Below, piece by piece: positions 18,146 to 27,020 of a stretch of 64,000 nucleotides of DNA; the stretch's first letter is position 1; every line of letters begins with the position of its first letter. The position numbers were made by a program, and so were the translations under genes. The DNA comes from Lachnospiraceae bacterium RM5 (GTDB taxonomy: Bacteria > Bacillota > Clostridia > Lachnospirales > Lachnospiraceae), in NCBI GenBank assembly GCA_900110975.1, contig FOFK01000007.1, positions 91,042 through 155,041 on the forward strand, read 5' to 3'. The notes below the pieces were generated by a model that was given only the letters and a program-made list of their open reading frames with translations, was not told the DNA's origin and made no database searches.

Positions 18146-20323
18146 ATGAAACAAAATAAAATGCCAGGATATTTTTATATCCCGATATATTTTTTGATTA
18201 TGATAATTCTTGCGGCACTTGCACTTTTTTATGTTGATAAAAAAGCAGGTGTGTTTGCTTTTATATTTTGCTTTGTGCTTGGAATAGTTGCATTAGCATT
18301 TTTCTATTATTGTAAGAATGCGTACAAGCAGGACTTGATAGAATTTGCGATGGATTATACCCAGGTGCAGAAAAAGCTTGTTACTAATCTTAAAATGCCT
18401 TATGCAATAATAGATTTAAATGGAAAATTTTTGTGGGGAAATAGCTTGTTTAAAGAATTATGTGATATGGAAAATAACAAGTATATTTCTGATGTGTTTG
18501 ATGAAGTAAATATTGATAAATGGAATTTATATGCAGGATATGAAGAAAAAAATATAGAAGGGGACAAAAGCAATAATTCAAGCAATAATTCAAGTAATAA
18601 TTCAAGCAATAATTCAGATAAAGCCGGAAATGATAAGGACAGGAATAATAAAGCCGTAGGAAAAACTGCAGATAAAAAAACTGCAGACAAAAATACTGCA
18701 GATAAAAATACTGAAGAAGAGGTTATTGTTTCGTACAATGACCATATTTACAGGCTTGAATATAATCTTATAACCATAGATAGTGGAATGGATGATACAA
18801 CATCAAATAATATGGTTGCAGTTTATCTTTTTGATGAGACAACAGAAAGACGTTTGAAGAAAGAAAATTTCGAGCAGAAGATGGCTTGTGGTCTTGTTTA
18901 TATTGATAACTATGATGATGTATTAGAGAGTATTGAAGGTGTCAGAGGTTCGCTTCTTGCTGCTCTTATTGAAAGAAGAATAAATAAGTATTTTAACCAG
19001 TATAATGCCATGGTTAAGAGACTTGAAAAGGATAAATATCTTATTGTAATTAAGCAGAAATACATTTCGATTTTGCAGAGTAATAAGTTTTCGTTGCTTG
19101 ATGAAGTTAAGAATGTAAATATCGGAAATGAGATGGCTGTTACTTTAAGTATTGGTTTTGGTATTAATGCCGCAGAGTATACACAGAATTATGAATATTC
19201 GAGAATCGCAATGGATCTTGCTCTTGGACGAGGCGGAGATCAGGCAGTATTAAAGGATGGAGAAAAATTATATTTTTATGGCGGTAAATCTAAGCAGGTT
19301 GAGAAAAATACCAGAGTTAAGGCAAGAGTTAAGGCGCATGCTTTAAGGGAACTTCTTGAAAGTAAAGATAAAGTTATAATCATGGGGCATAAACTTGGGG
19401 ATATTGATTCTCTCGGTGCTGCTATGGGTATTTACAGGGCTGCAATTACCATTGGAAAAGAAGCTTACATTGTGGTGAATAAGGTTACTTCCTCTATTAA
19501 GGGTACAATGGAAAATATTAAGGCAGATTCAGAATATCCTGATAACGTATTTATTTCAAGTGAACAGGCGATTTCTCTTCATAATGAAAATACGGTTGTA
19601 GTCGTTGTAGATATCAGTAGAACAAACATGGTTGAGTGTCCGGAAATTTTATCTAAGTCAAAAAGTATAGTTGTGCTTGACCATCACAGAAGAAGTTCGG
19701 ATACTATTGAAAATGCGTCATTATCATATATAGAGCCATTTGCTTCATCTGCATCTGAAATGGTTGCTGAGATTTTACAATATTTTAGTGATGATTTAAA
19801 GATAAGAAATATTGAAGCTGATGCCATGTATGGTGGAATTATGATTGATACAAATAATTTCTCTAATAAAGCAGGTGTAAGAACTTTTGAAGCGTGTGCT
19901 TATTTAAGAAAATGTGGTGCAGATGTGACAAGAGTTCATAAGATGTTCAGGGAAACATTTGATAATTATAAGTTTAAGGCGAAGGCTATAAGTCAGGCTG
20001 AGGCGTATAAAAATATTTATGCCATAACGGACTGCCCTTCGGAGGGCGTTGATTCACCTACAGTGCTTGGGGCAAGGATAGCAAATGATATGCTTGATAT
20101 CAGAGGTGTTAAGGCATCGTTTGTGCTTACGGATTACGATGATAAGATATATATCAGTGCCAGATCTATGGGTGATTTAAATGTACAGCTTATTATGGAA
20201 AAATTAGGTGGTGGAGGTCATCTTGACGTTGCCGGTGCACAGATTGAAGATATGTCCATAGGTGAAGTAAGGGAGTATCTTAAGAAAACAATTGATGAGA
20301 TGGAAACTGATCAGGAGATATAA
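18146..20323 (+). CDS. gdpP: c-di-AMP phosphodiesterase GdpP-like
   Basis: A 725-residue membrane protein with the GdpP order: two N-terminal membrane segments, a PAS-like region, a degenerate GGDEF region (about 230-400) and a C-terminal DHH/DHHA1 phosphodiesterase. The catalytic part shows MGHKLGDIDSLGAAMG, VVVDISRTN, VLDHHRRS and GGGGHLDVAGAQ. It hydrolyses c-di-AMP, a regulator of K+ and wall homeostasis. A low-complexity insert near residues 138-190 (NNSS and TADKN repeats) interrupts the PAS-like region. Start 18146 is chosen because GGAGG at 18136-18140 precedes it; an ATG four codons upstream lacks such a site. Confidence 0.92.
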   Translation: MKQNKMPGYFYIPIYFLIMIILAALALFYVDKKAGVFAFIFCFVLGIVALAFFYYCKNAYKQDLIEFAMDYTQVQKKLVTNLKMPYAIIDLNGKFLWGNSLFKELCDMENNKYISDVFDEVNIDKWNLYAGYEEKNIEGDKSNNSSNNSSNNSSNNSDKAGNDKDRNNKAVGKTADKKTADKNTADKNTEEEVIVSYNDHIYRLEYNLITIDSGMDDTTSNNMVAVYLFDETTERRLKKENFEQKMACGLVYIDNYDDVLESIEGVRGSLLAALIERRINKYFNQYNAMVKRLEKDKYLIVIKQKYISILQSNKFSLLDEVKNVNIGNEMAVTLSIGFGINAAEYTQNYEYSRIAMDLALGRGGDQAVLKDGEKLYFYGGKSKQVEKNTRVKARVKAHALRELLESKDKVIIMGHKLGDIDSLGAAMGIYRAAITIGKEAYIVVNKVTSSIKGTMENIKADSEYPDNVFISSEQAISLHNENTVVVVVDISRTNMVECPEILSKSKSIVVLDHHRRSSDTIENASLSYIEPFASSASEMVAEILQYFSDDLKIRNIEADAMYGGIMIDTNNFSNKAGVRTFEACAYLRKCGADVTRVHKMFRETFDNYKFKAKAISQAEAYKNIYAITDCPSEGVDSPTVLGARIANDMLDIRGVKASFVLTDYDDKIYISARSMGDLNVQLIMEKLGGGGHLDVAGAQIEDMSIGEVREYLKKTIDEMETDQEI

Positions 20324-20357
20324 TAGAGATATAATTTGTAAAAGGATAATTAGATGA

Positions 20358-20482
20358 TTATAAAACCATCATGCCACGAATGTGGCATGATGAATTTGGA
20401 TACAAATCATCTTTACAAGTGAACTTGTAAGAGTGATTTGTATCCAAATTCCATGTGCGACAAGTCACACATGGTTTTATAA
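20358..20482. repeat. Branched palindromic element (three hairpins in an outer stem)
   Basis: TTATAAAACCA (20358-20368) pairs with TGGTTTTATAA (20472-20482). Inside are TCATGCCAC/GTGGCATGA (20369-20390), a 17-bp stem AATTTGGATACAAATCA/TGATTTGTATCCAAATT (20393-20450) topped by TTACAAGT/ACTTGTAA, and CCATGTG/CACATGG (20451-20474). The whole 125 bp could fold as a cloverleaf in RNA or as a cruciform in DNA. It lies between gdpP and rplI; no T-run follows, so a simple terminator is not a full explanation. Confidence 0.85.
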
Positions 20483-20550
20483 ACAAGGTTTTGCGATTAA
20501 GATATATAGAATCAAATAAACAGACATAATATCAGGAAGGAGATCTGAAG

Positions 20551-20997
20551 ATGGAAGTTATATTATTACAGGATGTAAAGGCACTTGGGAAAAAAGGTGA
20601 AATAGTATCCGTAAATGAAGGATATGCAAAAAATTTTCTTTTAAAGAAAAAGTTTGCAGTTGTTGCGGATAATAAAAATAAAAATGATCTTAAACTTCAG
20701 AATGCAAATAATGAAAAAATTGCAAAAGAAAAACTTGAGAATGCAAAGGAAATGGCAAAGAAGATAGAGGATTCAGTAGTTAATCTTAAAATTAAAGTTG
20801 GAAGTAATGGCAGGGTTTTTGGTTCTGTAAGTTCTAAAGAAATTGCAGCAGCAGCAAAAGATATAGGTCTTGATATAGATAAAAAGAAGATTCATATGGA
20901 TGATCATATTAAAAGCGTTGGAACACATAAAGTTAAGATTAAATTACATCCTGAAGTGTCTGCTATGCTTACAGTAAAAGTGGAAGGTATGGAATAA
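20551..20997 (+). CDS. rplI: 50S ribosomal protein L9
   Basis: A 148-residue protein of the expected length. The N-terminal MEVILLQDVKALGKKGEIVSVNEGYAKNFL region (residues 1-30) is the conserved 23S rRNA-binding domain, joined by a long helix to the C-terminal RNA-binding lobe with GRVFGSVSSKEIA. AGGAAGGAGA gives a strong ribosome binding site. One base separates it from dnaB, the classical rplI-dnaB pairing of Firmicutes. Confidence 0.97.
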   Translation: MEVILLQDVKALGKKGEIVSVNEGYAKNFLLKKKFAVVADNKNKNDLKLQNANNEKIAKEKLENAKEMAKKIEDSVVNLKIKVGSNGRVFGSVSSKEIAAAAKDIGLDIDKKKIHMDDHIKSVGTHKVKIKLHPEVSAMLTVKVEGME

Positions 20998-20998
20998 T

Positions 20999-22354
20999 AT
21001 GGATGAAGCATTAGTGAGAAAAATAATGCCTCATGATACCCTTGTTGAACAGGCTGTCATAGGTTCAATGCTTATGGATAATGAGGCTATTGAAATTGCA
21101 ACAGAAATAGTTAATGCTGATGATTTTTATGAAACACAATATAAAAATGTTTTTGAAGCAATAACTGCTCTTTATAATGAGGGCAAAAACGTGGATGTTG
21201 TTACGCTTCAGGACAGACTTAAGTCAATGCAGGTTCCTGAACAATATTCAGATGCTTCATTTCTTATGGAAGCAGTTGATGCTGTTCCTATTTCCGGTGG
21301 AATAAAAGAACATGCACGTATTGTAAAAGAAAAATCTATTTTAAGAAAACTTATTACAATAAATGATGGTATTTCAAAGGATTGCTATACAGGAAAGAAA
21401 AGTATCGATGAAATCCTTGAAGAAACTGAAAAGGAAGTATTTAAACTTACCCAGTACAGGAATGTTGGAGAAATGACATCGATAAGGGATATTGTTGTTT
21501 CTGCTCTTGGAAATATTGAAAAAAGTTCAAAGATGAATGGCGTAGTTACGGGTATTCCTTCAGGATTTACGGATCTTGATTATATGACAGCAGGTTTTCA
21601 TAATTCGGATCTTGTGCTTATTGCTGCAAGACCTGCCATGGGTAAAACATCATTTGAATTAAATATTGCTGAATATATGTGCTTTAGAAAGAAAATGAAA
21701 GTTGCACTTTTCAGTCTGGAAATGTCAAAAGAACAGCTTGTTAACAGACTTTTATCCATGGAATCAGGAGTTGATTCCCAGAAAATAAGGACAGGAAGTC
21801 TTGATGAAGAAGATTGGATGAGACTTGCAGAAAGTTCTGTTGTTATCGGCGAATCAGGTCTTATCATAGATGATACACCAAGTATTTCCATTGGTGAACT
21901 TCGTTCAAAATGTAGAAAATATAAGCTTGAGGGCGGGCTTGACATTGTAATGATTGACTATTTACAGCTTATGACTGCAGGTGGAAAAGTTGAAAACAGA
22001 CAAAATGAAATTTCCGAAATTTCAAGAAAATTAAAAGCACTCGCAAGGGAAATAGATGTTCCTGTTATTGCACTTTCACAGCTTAGCCGTGCGGTTGAAA
22101 AGAGAGATAAAAATGACAGAAGGCCAATGCTTTCGGATCTTCGTGAATCCGGAGCTATAGAGCAGGATGCGGATATGGTTATGTTCCTTTACAGGGATGA
22201 TTATTATAATAAAGATTCTGAAAAGAAGGGCATATCAGAAGTTATTATTGCAAAACAAAGAAACGGTCCTATTGGAACTGTTGAACTGGCATGGCTTCCT
22301 GAACGTACTAAGTTTAGAAATCTTCCTAAAAAAGGCTTTGGAGATAACCAATGA
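20999..22354 (+). CDS. dnaB: Replicative DNA helicase
   Basis: A 451-residue DnaB-type helicase. The N-terminal primase-interaction domain starts PHDTLVEQAVIGSML, and the RecA-like domain has Walker A AARPAMGKTSF near 210, Walker B VMIDYLQLM and the ALSQLSRAVEKR segment. It unwinds DNA at the fork as a hexamer. It follows rplI after one base and overlaps the next gene by ATGA, so all three are probably one transcript. Confidence 0.97.
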   Translation: MDEALVRKIMPHDTLVEQAVIGSMLMDNEAIEIATEIVNADDFYETQYKNVFEAITALYNEGKNVDVVTLQDRLKSMQVPEQYSDASFLMEAVDAVPISGGIKEHARIVKEKSILRKLITINDGISKDCYTGKKSIDEILEETEKEVFKLTQYRNVGEMTSIRDIVVSALGNIEKSSKMNGVVTGIPSGFTDLDYMTAGFHNSDLVLIAARPAMGKTSFELNIAEYMCFRKKMKVALFSLEMSKEQLVNRLLSMESGVDSQKIRTGSLDEEDWMRLAESSVVIGESGLIIDDTPSISIGELRSKCRKYKLEGGLDIVMIDYLQLMTAGGKVENRQNEISEISRKLKALAREIDVPVIALSQLSRAVEKRDKNDRRPMLSDLRESGAIEQDADMVMFLYRDDYYNKDSEKKGISEVIIAKQRNGPIGTVELAWLPERTKFRNLPKKGFGDNQ

Positions 22355-22959
22355 GAATAAAAAAAATATATGAGGACAGATATGTATGCTGTCTTTATGA
22401 AGATGATTTTGATTTTTATGGAATCGATTTAAAAGAATTTAAATATAATACCCTTGAAAGTGAAGAACTTTTTAATGATATTATAAATAAAATAAATGAG
22501 ATTATTTCAGATGATGAATCATATCTTATGGTTTCAGAGTTTGATAAAAAGGAATGTGTTTTTGAGATGATTCCTTTTAGTGATTTACTTATGGTTATTG
22601 TAAGTAATGAAGGTGCTGAAATGAAAAACAATCTGGATGATTTTGAACTTTTAGATTCTTATGAAGAATTACATCAGAATAAGATAATGTATAAGTTTAA
22701 AAATTTAGATAATGTTATTAATTTAGCAAGGATTGTAAAGGGAAATTTTGAATTTTGTAATTCGCTTTATCTTTATAATGATGAGCTGTATCTTGGGATA
22801 CTGGCACTTGAAGATGAAATATTTAATAATGGATTTATAAGACTAATGGCCGATTATTCGGATGAAAAAGTAAACTATGATTTTATGATTCCACGCATAC
22901 ATTCAAAGGGCAAAATTCTTATAAAGAAAAATGCCCTGCAGATGTTGCAGGACACTTGA
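22351..22959 (+). CDS. mecA: MecA-like ClpC adaptor protein
   Basis: A 202-residue protein whose two ends fit MecA/YpbH. The N-terminal part has the shape of the substrate-binding domain (GIDLKEFKY, SEELFNDIINKI). The C-terminal part shows YKFKNLDNVINLAR, SLYLYNDELYLGI and GKILIKKNALQML, close to the ClpC-binding domain ending of MecA. The family delivers proteins to ClpCP for degradation. Identity was recognised by motif pattern only and similarity is moderate. It starts inside the dnaB stop (ATGA). A CCTGCA hairpin at its end is not followed directly by a T-run. Confidence 0.7.
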   Translation: MRIKKIYEDRYVCCLYEDDFDFYGIDLKEFKYNTLESEELFNDIINKINEIISDDESYLMVSEFDKKECVFEMIPFSDLLMVIVSNEGAEMKNNLDDFELLDSYEELHQNKIMYKFKNLDNVINLARIVKGNFEFCNSLYLYNDELYLGILALEDEIFNNGFIRLMADYSDEKVNYDFMIPRIHSKGKILIKKNALQMLQDT

Positions 22960-22988
22960 TTTATATTTTTTGTTGTTAATTTTATAAA

Positions 22989-23195
22989 TTAGCCGATTGA
23001 CTGAAGATAGTCATTTATATCATTTACAAGATCATCAGGATCAAGTCCGTGAACAAATGCTGCTTCTTCAAGAGTTTCGCCCCATGATGATGGACATCCG
23101 ATGCAGTGCATTCCTGAATTTATAAGGATAGGTGTGATACCTTCGTCAATTTTTAATAAATCACTTATGATAGTTGTTTTATCTACTTTAGCCAT
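22989..23195 (-). CDS. DUF1858 small protein
   Basis: A 68-residue acidic protein matching DUF1858, the helical domain found alone or at the N terminus of ScdA/Ric iron-sulfur repair and hybrid-cluster-like proteins. The hallmark GMHCIGCPSSWGETLEEAA is present with two Cys spaced CIGC, a possible metal or redox site. It lies divergently from the ferredoxin gene; a shared link to iron-sulfur chemistry is plausible but inferred. AGCGAGGAAAAAAT precedes the ATG on the minus strand. Confidence 0.85.
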   Translation of the reverse strand: MAKVDKTTIISDLLKIDEGITPILINSGMHCIGCPSSWGETLEEAAFVHGLDPDDLVNDINDYLQSIG

Positions 23196-23265
23196 TATTT
23201 TTTCCTCGCTTTCAAAATTTGTTTAAACGTAATATACTACATATTTTATTTTTTGTAAATGGATA

Positions 23266-23294
23266 TTGAAGTTAAAGGGATTTTTTTATATAAT
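23266..23294 (+). promoter_or_regulatory. Promoter of the ferredoxin gene
   Basis: TTGAAG (23266-23271) and TATAAT (23289-23294) with a 17-bp spacer, about 60 nt upstream of the ferredoxin ATG. Confidence 0.75.
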
Positions 23295-23355
23295 ATTTAA
23301 TAGATTTGGTTGCAAATCTATATATCGTATAAAGACACAAAAGGAGGTGTAAGTT

Positions 23356-23526
23356 ATGGCACACGTAATTAATGATGGATGTTTAATGTGTGGCGCTTGT
23401 GCAGGAACATGTCCTGTTGGTGCTATTTCAGAAGGAGCAGATAAGTATGTTATCGATGCTGATGTCTGTATCGATTGTGGAGCTTGTGAAGCAGGATGTC
23501 CTGCAGGAGTTATCGCTGCTGAATAA
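23356..23526 (+). CDS. 2[4Fe-4S] ferredoxin
   Basis: A 56-residue clostridial-type ferredoxin. Two CxxCxxCxxxCP motifs are seen, CLMCGACAGTCP (residues 9-20) and CIDCGACEAGCP (38-49), each able to bind one [4Fe-4S] cluster and separated by the expected spacing. It would serve as a low-potential electron carrier in fermentation. AAGGAGGTG lies 7 nt before the ATG. It has its own promoter and terminator. Confidence 0.97.
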   Translation: MAHVINDGCLMCGACAGTCPVGAISEGADKYVIDADVCIDCGACEAGCPAGVIAAE

Positions 23527-23572
23527 TTCTGGAAAAATTTTATAATATAAAATATTATGAAGCTTAAAAAAT

Positions 23573-23606
23573 AAAGCCGGTGTATATTATATACACTGGT
23601 TTTTTA
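23573..23606 (+). terminator. Terminator of the ferredoxin gene
   Basis: GCCGGTGTAT and ATACACTGGT pair (two G-T pairs) around a short A/T loop, followed by TTTTTTATTT. Confidence 0.85.
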
Positions 23607-23633
23607 TTTGATAAAAATTTTTATAAAAAATGC

Positions 23634-23661
23634 TTTACATTTTGAAATGTTGTGTTATAAT
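23634..23661 (+). promoter_or_regulatory. Orphan promoter
   Basis: TTTACA (23634-23639) and TATAAT (23656-23661) are 16 bp apart. No recognisable gene starts within 400 nt downstream. Confidence 0.6.
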
Positions 23662-23985
23662 ATAGTTACCTGATACGTAGAGGGGTATTGATTAGGTAAG
23701 GGGAGGTGGTCGCTTAGATTAAACATCCAGAAATTCATTCAAATAATATATCACGGAATTTATAATTAAATAAAATTACAATTAAACCAAATCTACAAAA
23801 AATTTAAAGAAAGGAGATGGCCACAGGCCACAGATGTTTTCTTTGAATTTTCAAAATAATTATTTATTTTATTGTGGATTGTTTTCCTATTCATTAAATT
23901 ATTTTTTTACAAAATTATTACTTTTACAAAATTAAAAGAGATTTTAAAACACAATTATCAGCAGTCTGGTGACTTTTGTTTATCG
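23662..23985 (+). other. Unexplained, probably transcribed intergenic stretch
   Basis: It follows a good promoter. It contains a TTACCT/AGGTAA stem early on, a GGGGAGGTGG purine run, AAAGGAGA followed by GGCCACAGGCCACAG and a possible 33-codon hydrophobic reading frame from ATG 23833, and a ten-base-pair stem CAGCAGTCTG/CGGGCTGCTG near 23960-23993. It may be a small RNA or the leader of a tiny hydrophobic peptide. No known RNA family was recognised. Confidence 0.3.
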
Positions 23986-24065
23986 GGCTGCTGTACTCTT
24001 ATTTATGGATTTATTAAGGATTGTTAAGGATTTTACCCTATTTTGATGACTGAAAATAAAAATTA

Positions 24066-24074
24066 TGTTATAAT
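24066..24074 (+). promoter_or_regulatory. Extended -10 element upstream of the GH18 gene
   Basis: TGTTATAAT matches the extended -10 consensus TGnTATAAT, 80 nt upstream of the next start codon; no clear -35 at standard spacing. Confidence 0.5.
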
Positions 24075-24153
24075 GTTTCAATATGGCGTATTTTGGTTAA
24101 TTATGCCATGTTATATGTTGACTTATAGATGTTAGATAATTTGGAGAAATCGT

Positions 24154-25926
24154 ATGGATGATAAGAATAGAAATGATAGAAATAGAAACATTAAAAGAAA
24201 AAATTTAAGAAGAAAAAAGAAAAAGCAATATTTATTTGGTGCTGTTTTAATGTTTGTTGCAATACTTTTGCTTATGCTGGTTATTATTATTGAGAAGAGA
24301 ACACCTTCTAAGAAGCATATAAGCGAGACTGATTTTTATAAGCTTTATAATCTTGATATTAATTCTGAGGATAAAGAAATGACAAGTGCAATTATCCTTC
24401 AGAACAAGCTTATTGAGAATGAGACTGCACTTATAGACAGTGACAGGGTTTATCTTAAATATGAGTTTTTAAAGACTTATGTTGATGATAAATATTACTG
24501 GGATAATAATGAAAATATACTTTTATATACAACTCCGACAGATGTAATTTCTGCAAATGTAGGAAGTAATGAGTATATGGTTACAAATACAAAGAATACT
24601 TTGGATTATCAGATAGTTAAGGTTAATGGTCCAAATGTTTATATTGCCATGGATTTTGTGAAATTGTATTCTAATGTTCAGTATAATTTCTATAAAAATC
24701 CAAACAGGGTTGTATTAAGAAGTGAGTGGAATGTTGATGTAAAGACAGCAACTCTTAAAAAAGATGAAAAAATAAGAACTGATAAAAACATAAAGTCAGA
24801 CATTATTTATGGTGCTACAAAGAATGTTAAAGTATATATTTTAGAGGAAAGTTCTAAATGGCTTAAGGTTATTACTGAAGATGGAATATTTGGATATGTA
24901 AATAAAAAAGATATTTCTTCTAAAAAAACAGAAACTTTAAAGAATGATTTTAATGAGCCGGTATATACAAATATTTCAAAGGATAAAACATTAAGCATCG
25001 GATGGCATATGATTACGGGAAGTGATAAAAACGCTACACTTATCGCCAATGTAACAGATGCAAAGGGACTTAATGTCGTTTGTCCTACATGGTACAGATT
25101 TAGTGATAATGATGGAAATATGGAATCTCTTGTAGATGCTTCCTACGTATCAACAGCTCATCTTGTAAATCTTGATGTATGGGCAATGGTAGATGATCAG
25201 TCAGATGCATCTAAGGATTCTGAGATATTTACTTATACTTCGAAAAGAGCAAATATCATTAATACGCTTGTATCTGATGCGATTCAGTATAATATAGACG
25301 GAATTAATCTTGATGTTGAGTATCTTGATGCACAGACATCTGATGCATACATTGAATTTATCAGGGAATTATCAGTAAAATGCAGGGTTAATGGAATTGT
25401 ATTATCAGTTGATGTAAGAGTTCCTGAAGCAAGTAATGCTTTTTATAATATTAAGGCAATTGGTGAAGTTGTGGACTATGTAATAATGATGGGTTATGAT
25501 GAGCACTGGGGCGTAAATGCAGGTGCTGGCTCGAATGCATCGCTTACATGGGTTAAGACAGGTATTGAAAAGATGGTAACAGATATAGATCCTCAGAAAG
25601 TCGTTCTTGGAATACCTTTCTATACAAGATCTTTTACTGTTGATAAAGAGGGAAATGCCATAGATTCATCAGTACTTCAGATGGGACAGGATATAAATGA
25701 GCTTACTTCGAGAGGTGTGGAATACACATGGGTTGAAGACCTTGGCCAGAATTATGGCGAATATGAAGATGGTGAAAATACTGTAATGATCTGGATTGAG
25801 GATGCAGCTTCAATTGAAGCAAAGCTTAAATTAATTGGCAGTTATAATCTTGCAGGAATGGCTGCATGGAGACTTGGAATAGAAGACAGTAATATCTGGA
25901 ATACCATTATTAAATATACAAATTAA
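24154..25926 (+). CDS. Membrane-anchored glycoside hydrolase family 18 protein
   Basis: A 590-residue protein. A Lys/Arg-rich N terminus and one membrane segment (about 29-48) anchor it outside the cell. Residues 60-200 resemble a copper-amine-oxidase-like N-terminal domain, about 205-260 an SH3b-type domain, and 275-590 a GH18 barrel. The catalytic strand reads DGINLDVE near 381-388, the Asn in place of the third Asp being common in the YaaH/spore-lytic branch; the final Glu is the acid/base. MMGYDEHW follows. It likely cleaves N-acetylglucosamine-containing wall glycans. GGAGAAAT precedes the ATG. Confidence 0.85.
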   Translation: MDDKNRNDRNRNIKRKNLRRKKKKQYLFGAVLMFVAILLLMLVIIIEKRTPSKKHISETDFYKLYNLDINSEDKEMTSAIILQNKLIENETALIDSDRVYLKYEFLKTYVDDKYYWDNNENILLYTTPTDVISANVGSNEYMVTNTKNTLDYQIVKVNGPNVYIAMDFVKLYSNVQYNFYKNPNRVVLRSEWNVDVKTATLKKDEKIRTDKNIKSDIIYGATKNVKVYILEESSKWLKVITEDGIFGYVNKKDISSKKTETLKNDFNEPVYTNISKDKTLSIGWHMITGSDKNATLIANVTDAKGLNVVCPTWYRFSDNDGNMESLVDASYVSTAHLVNLDVWAMVDDQSDASKDSEIFTYTSKRANIINTLVSDAIQYNIDGINLDVEYLDAQTSDAYIEFIRELSVKCRVNGIVLSVDVRVPEASNAFYNIKAIGEVVDYVIMMGYDEHWGVNAGAGSNASLTWVKTGIEKMVTDIDPQKVVLGIPFYTRSFTVDKEGNAIDSSVLQMGQDINELTSRGVEYTWVEDLGQNYGEYEDGENTVMIWIEDAASIEAKLKLIGSYNLAGMAAWRLGIEDSNIWNTIIKYTN

Positions 25927-25942
25927 AAGAAAGGCTCTGGTT

Positions 25943-27010
25943 ATGGAAACCGTTTTTGAAAAAGCATATTTAGAAAATGATGAGCTGAATATGGATGCTA
26001 TATCAAAGGCAGCAGCTTTTTTGGAAGAAGAAAAACTTGTTGCATTTCCAACAGAAACAGTTTATGGGCTTGGAGGAAATGCTCTTTCAAAGGATGCATC
26101 AAAACATATATACGCAGCAAAAGGTCGTCCAAGTGATAATCCTTTGATTGTACATGTTGCTGATATAAAAAGTGTATATCCATTGGTTAAAGAATTAAAT
26201 GAAAAGGCAAAGATGCTTATGGAAAAGTTCTGGCCCGGACCTTTAACCATTATTTTAAATAAAAGCGATATTGTTCCTTATGAAACAACAGGAGGACTTG
26301 ATACTGTAGCTTTAAGGATGCCTGATAATAAGGCGGCTTTAAAGATGATTGAATTATCTGAAGTTCCTGTTGCAGCGCCAAGTGCAAATACTTCAGGAAA
26401 GCCAAGTCCTACAAAGGCAGAACATGTCTATGAGGATCTGGATGGAAAAATCAGCATGATACTTGATGGTGGCGAAGTTGGGATTGGTATTGAATCTACT
26501 ATTATTGATATGACAGGAGATATACCTACTATACTAAGACCTGGATATGTTACCAAAAATGAGCTTAGCAAATTGCTAGGTGAAGTTAAGTATGATGAAG
26601 CACTTCTTATAAGGGATAAGGAAAAAGCTAAAAAAATTGTACCTAAAGCACCGGGTATGAAATACAGACATTATGCTCCTAAAGCGGATTTTATTTTAAT
26701 TGAAGGTGATGAAGAAAAAGTCATTGAAAAAATAAATGAGCTTGTTACGGAGTATGAAAATAAAGGATATAAAACAGGTGTTATCTGTCAGGATAAAACA
26801 AAGGACAGATATAAATGTGAAAATGTTATTTCGCTAGGAAATAAGGAAAATGAAGTTACTATATCGCATAATCTCTATGCGACATTGAGGGAATTTGATA
26901 AAAGAGAAACAGATTATATTTTTGGAGAGACTTTTATGAGTGATAATCTGGGAACTGCTATTATGAACAGAATGATAAAGGCAGCAGGTTATCAGATTAT
27001 TGATGTGTAA
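25943..27010 (+). CDS. L-threonylcarbamoyladenylate synthase (Sua5 type)
   Basis: A 355-residue YrdC/Sua5 protein. Residues 20-205 form the YrdC domain with FPTETVYGLGG, KGRPSDNPLIVHV and APSANTSGKPSPT; residues about 210-355 are the extra Sua5 domain after a linker with APGMKYRHYAPKA. It makes threonylcarbamoyl-AMP from Thr, bicarbonate and ATP for tRNA t6A37. It is followed by the phosphatase-fold gene and rpiB, the order known from Bacillus ywlC-ywlE-ywlF. Confidence 0.94.
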   Translation: METVFEKAYLENDELNMDAISKAAAFLEEEKLVAFPTETVYGLGGNALSKDASKHIYAAKGRPSDNPLIVHVADIKSVYPLVKELNEKAKMLMEKFWPGPLTIILNKSDIVPYETTGGLDTVALRMPDNKAALKMIELSEVPVAAPSANTSGKPSPTKAEHVYEDLDGKISMILDGGEVGIGIESTIIDMTGDIPTILRPGYVTKNELSKLLGEVKYDEALLIRDKEKAKKIVPKAPGMKYRHYAPKADFILIEGDEEKVIEKINELVTEYENKGYKTGVICQDKTKDRYKCENVISLGNKENEVTISHNLYATLREFDKRETDYIFGETFMSDNLGTAIMNRMIKAAGYQIIDV

Positions 27011-27020
27011 GGATGTGGTA

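Noticed and set aside
22935..22951. Terminator hairpin at the end of the mecA-like gene
   Set aside because: The CCTGCA/TGCAGG hairpin lies inside the coding sequence and the T-rich stretch is more than 15 nt away.
23833..23934. Small hydrophobic peptide gene
   Set aside because: The AAAGGAGA site is too far from the ATG and composition alone (mostly A+T) can give such a frame; kept only as part of an uncertain region.
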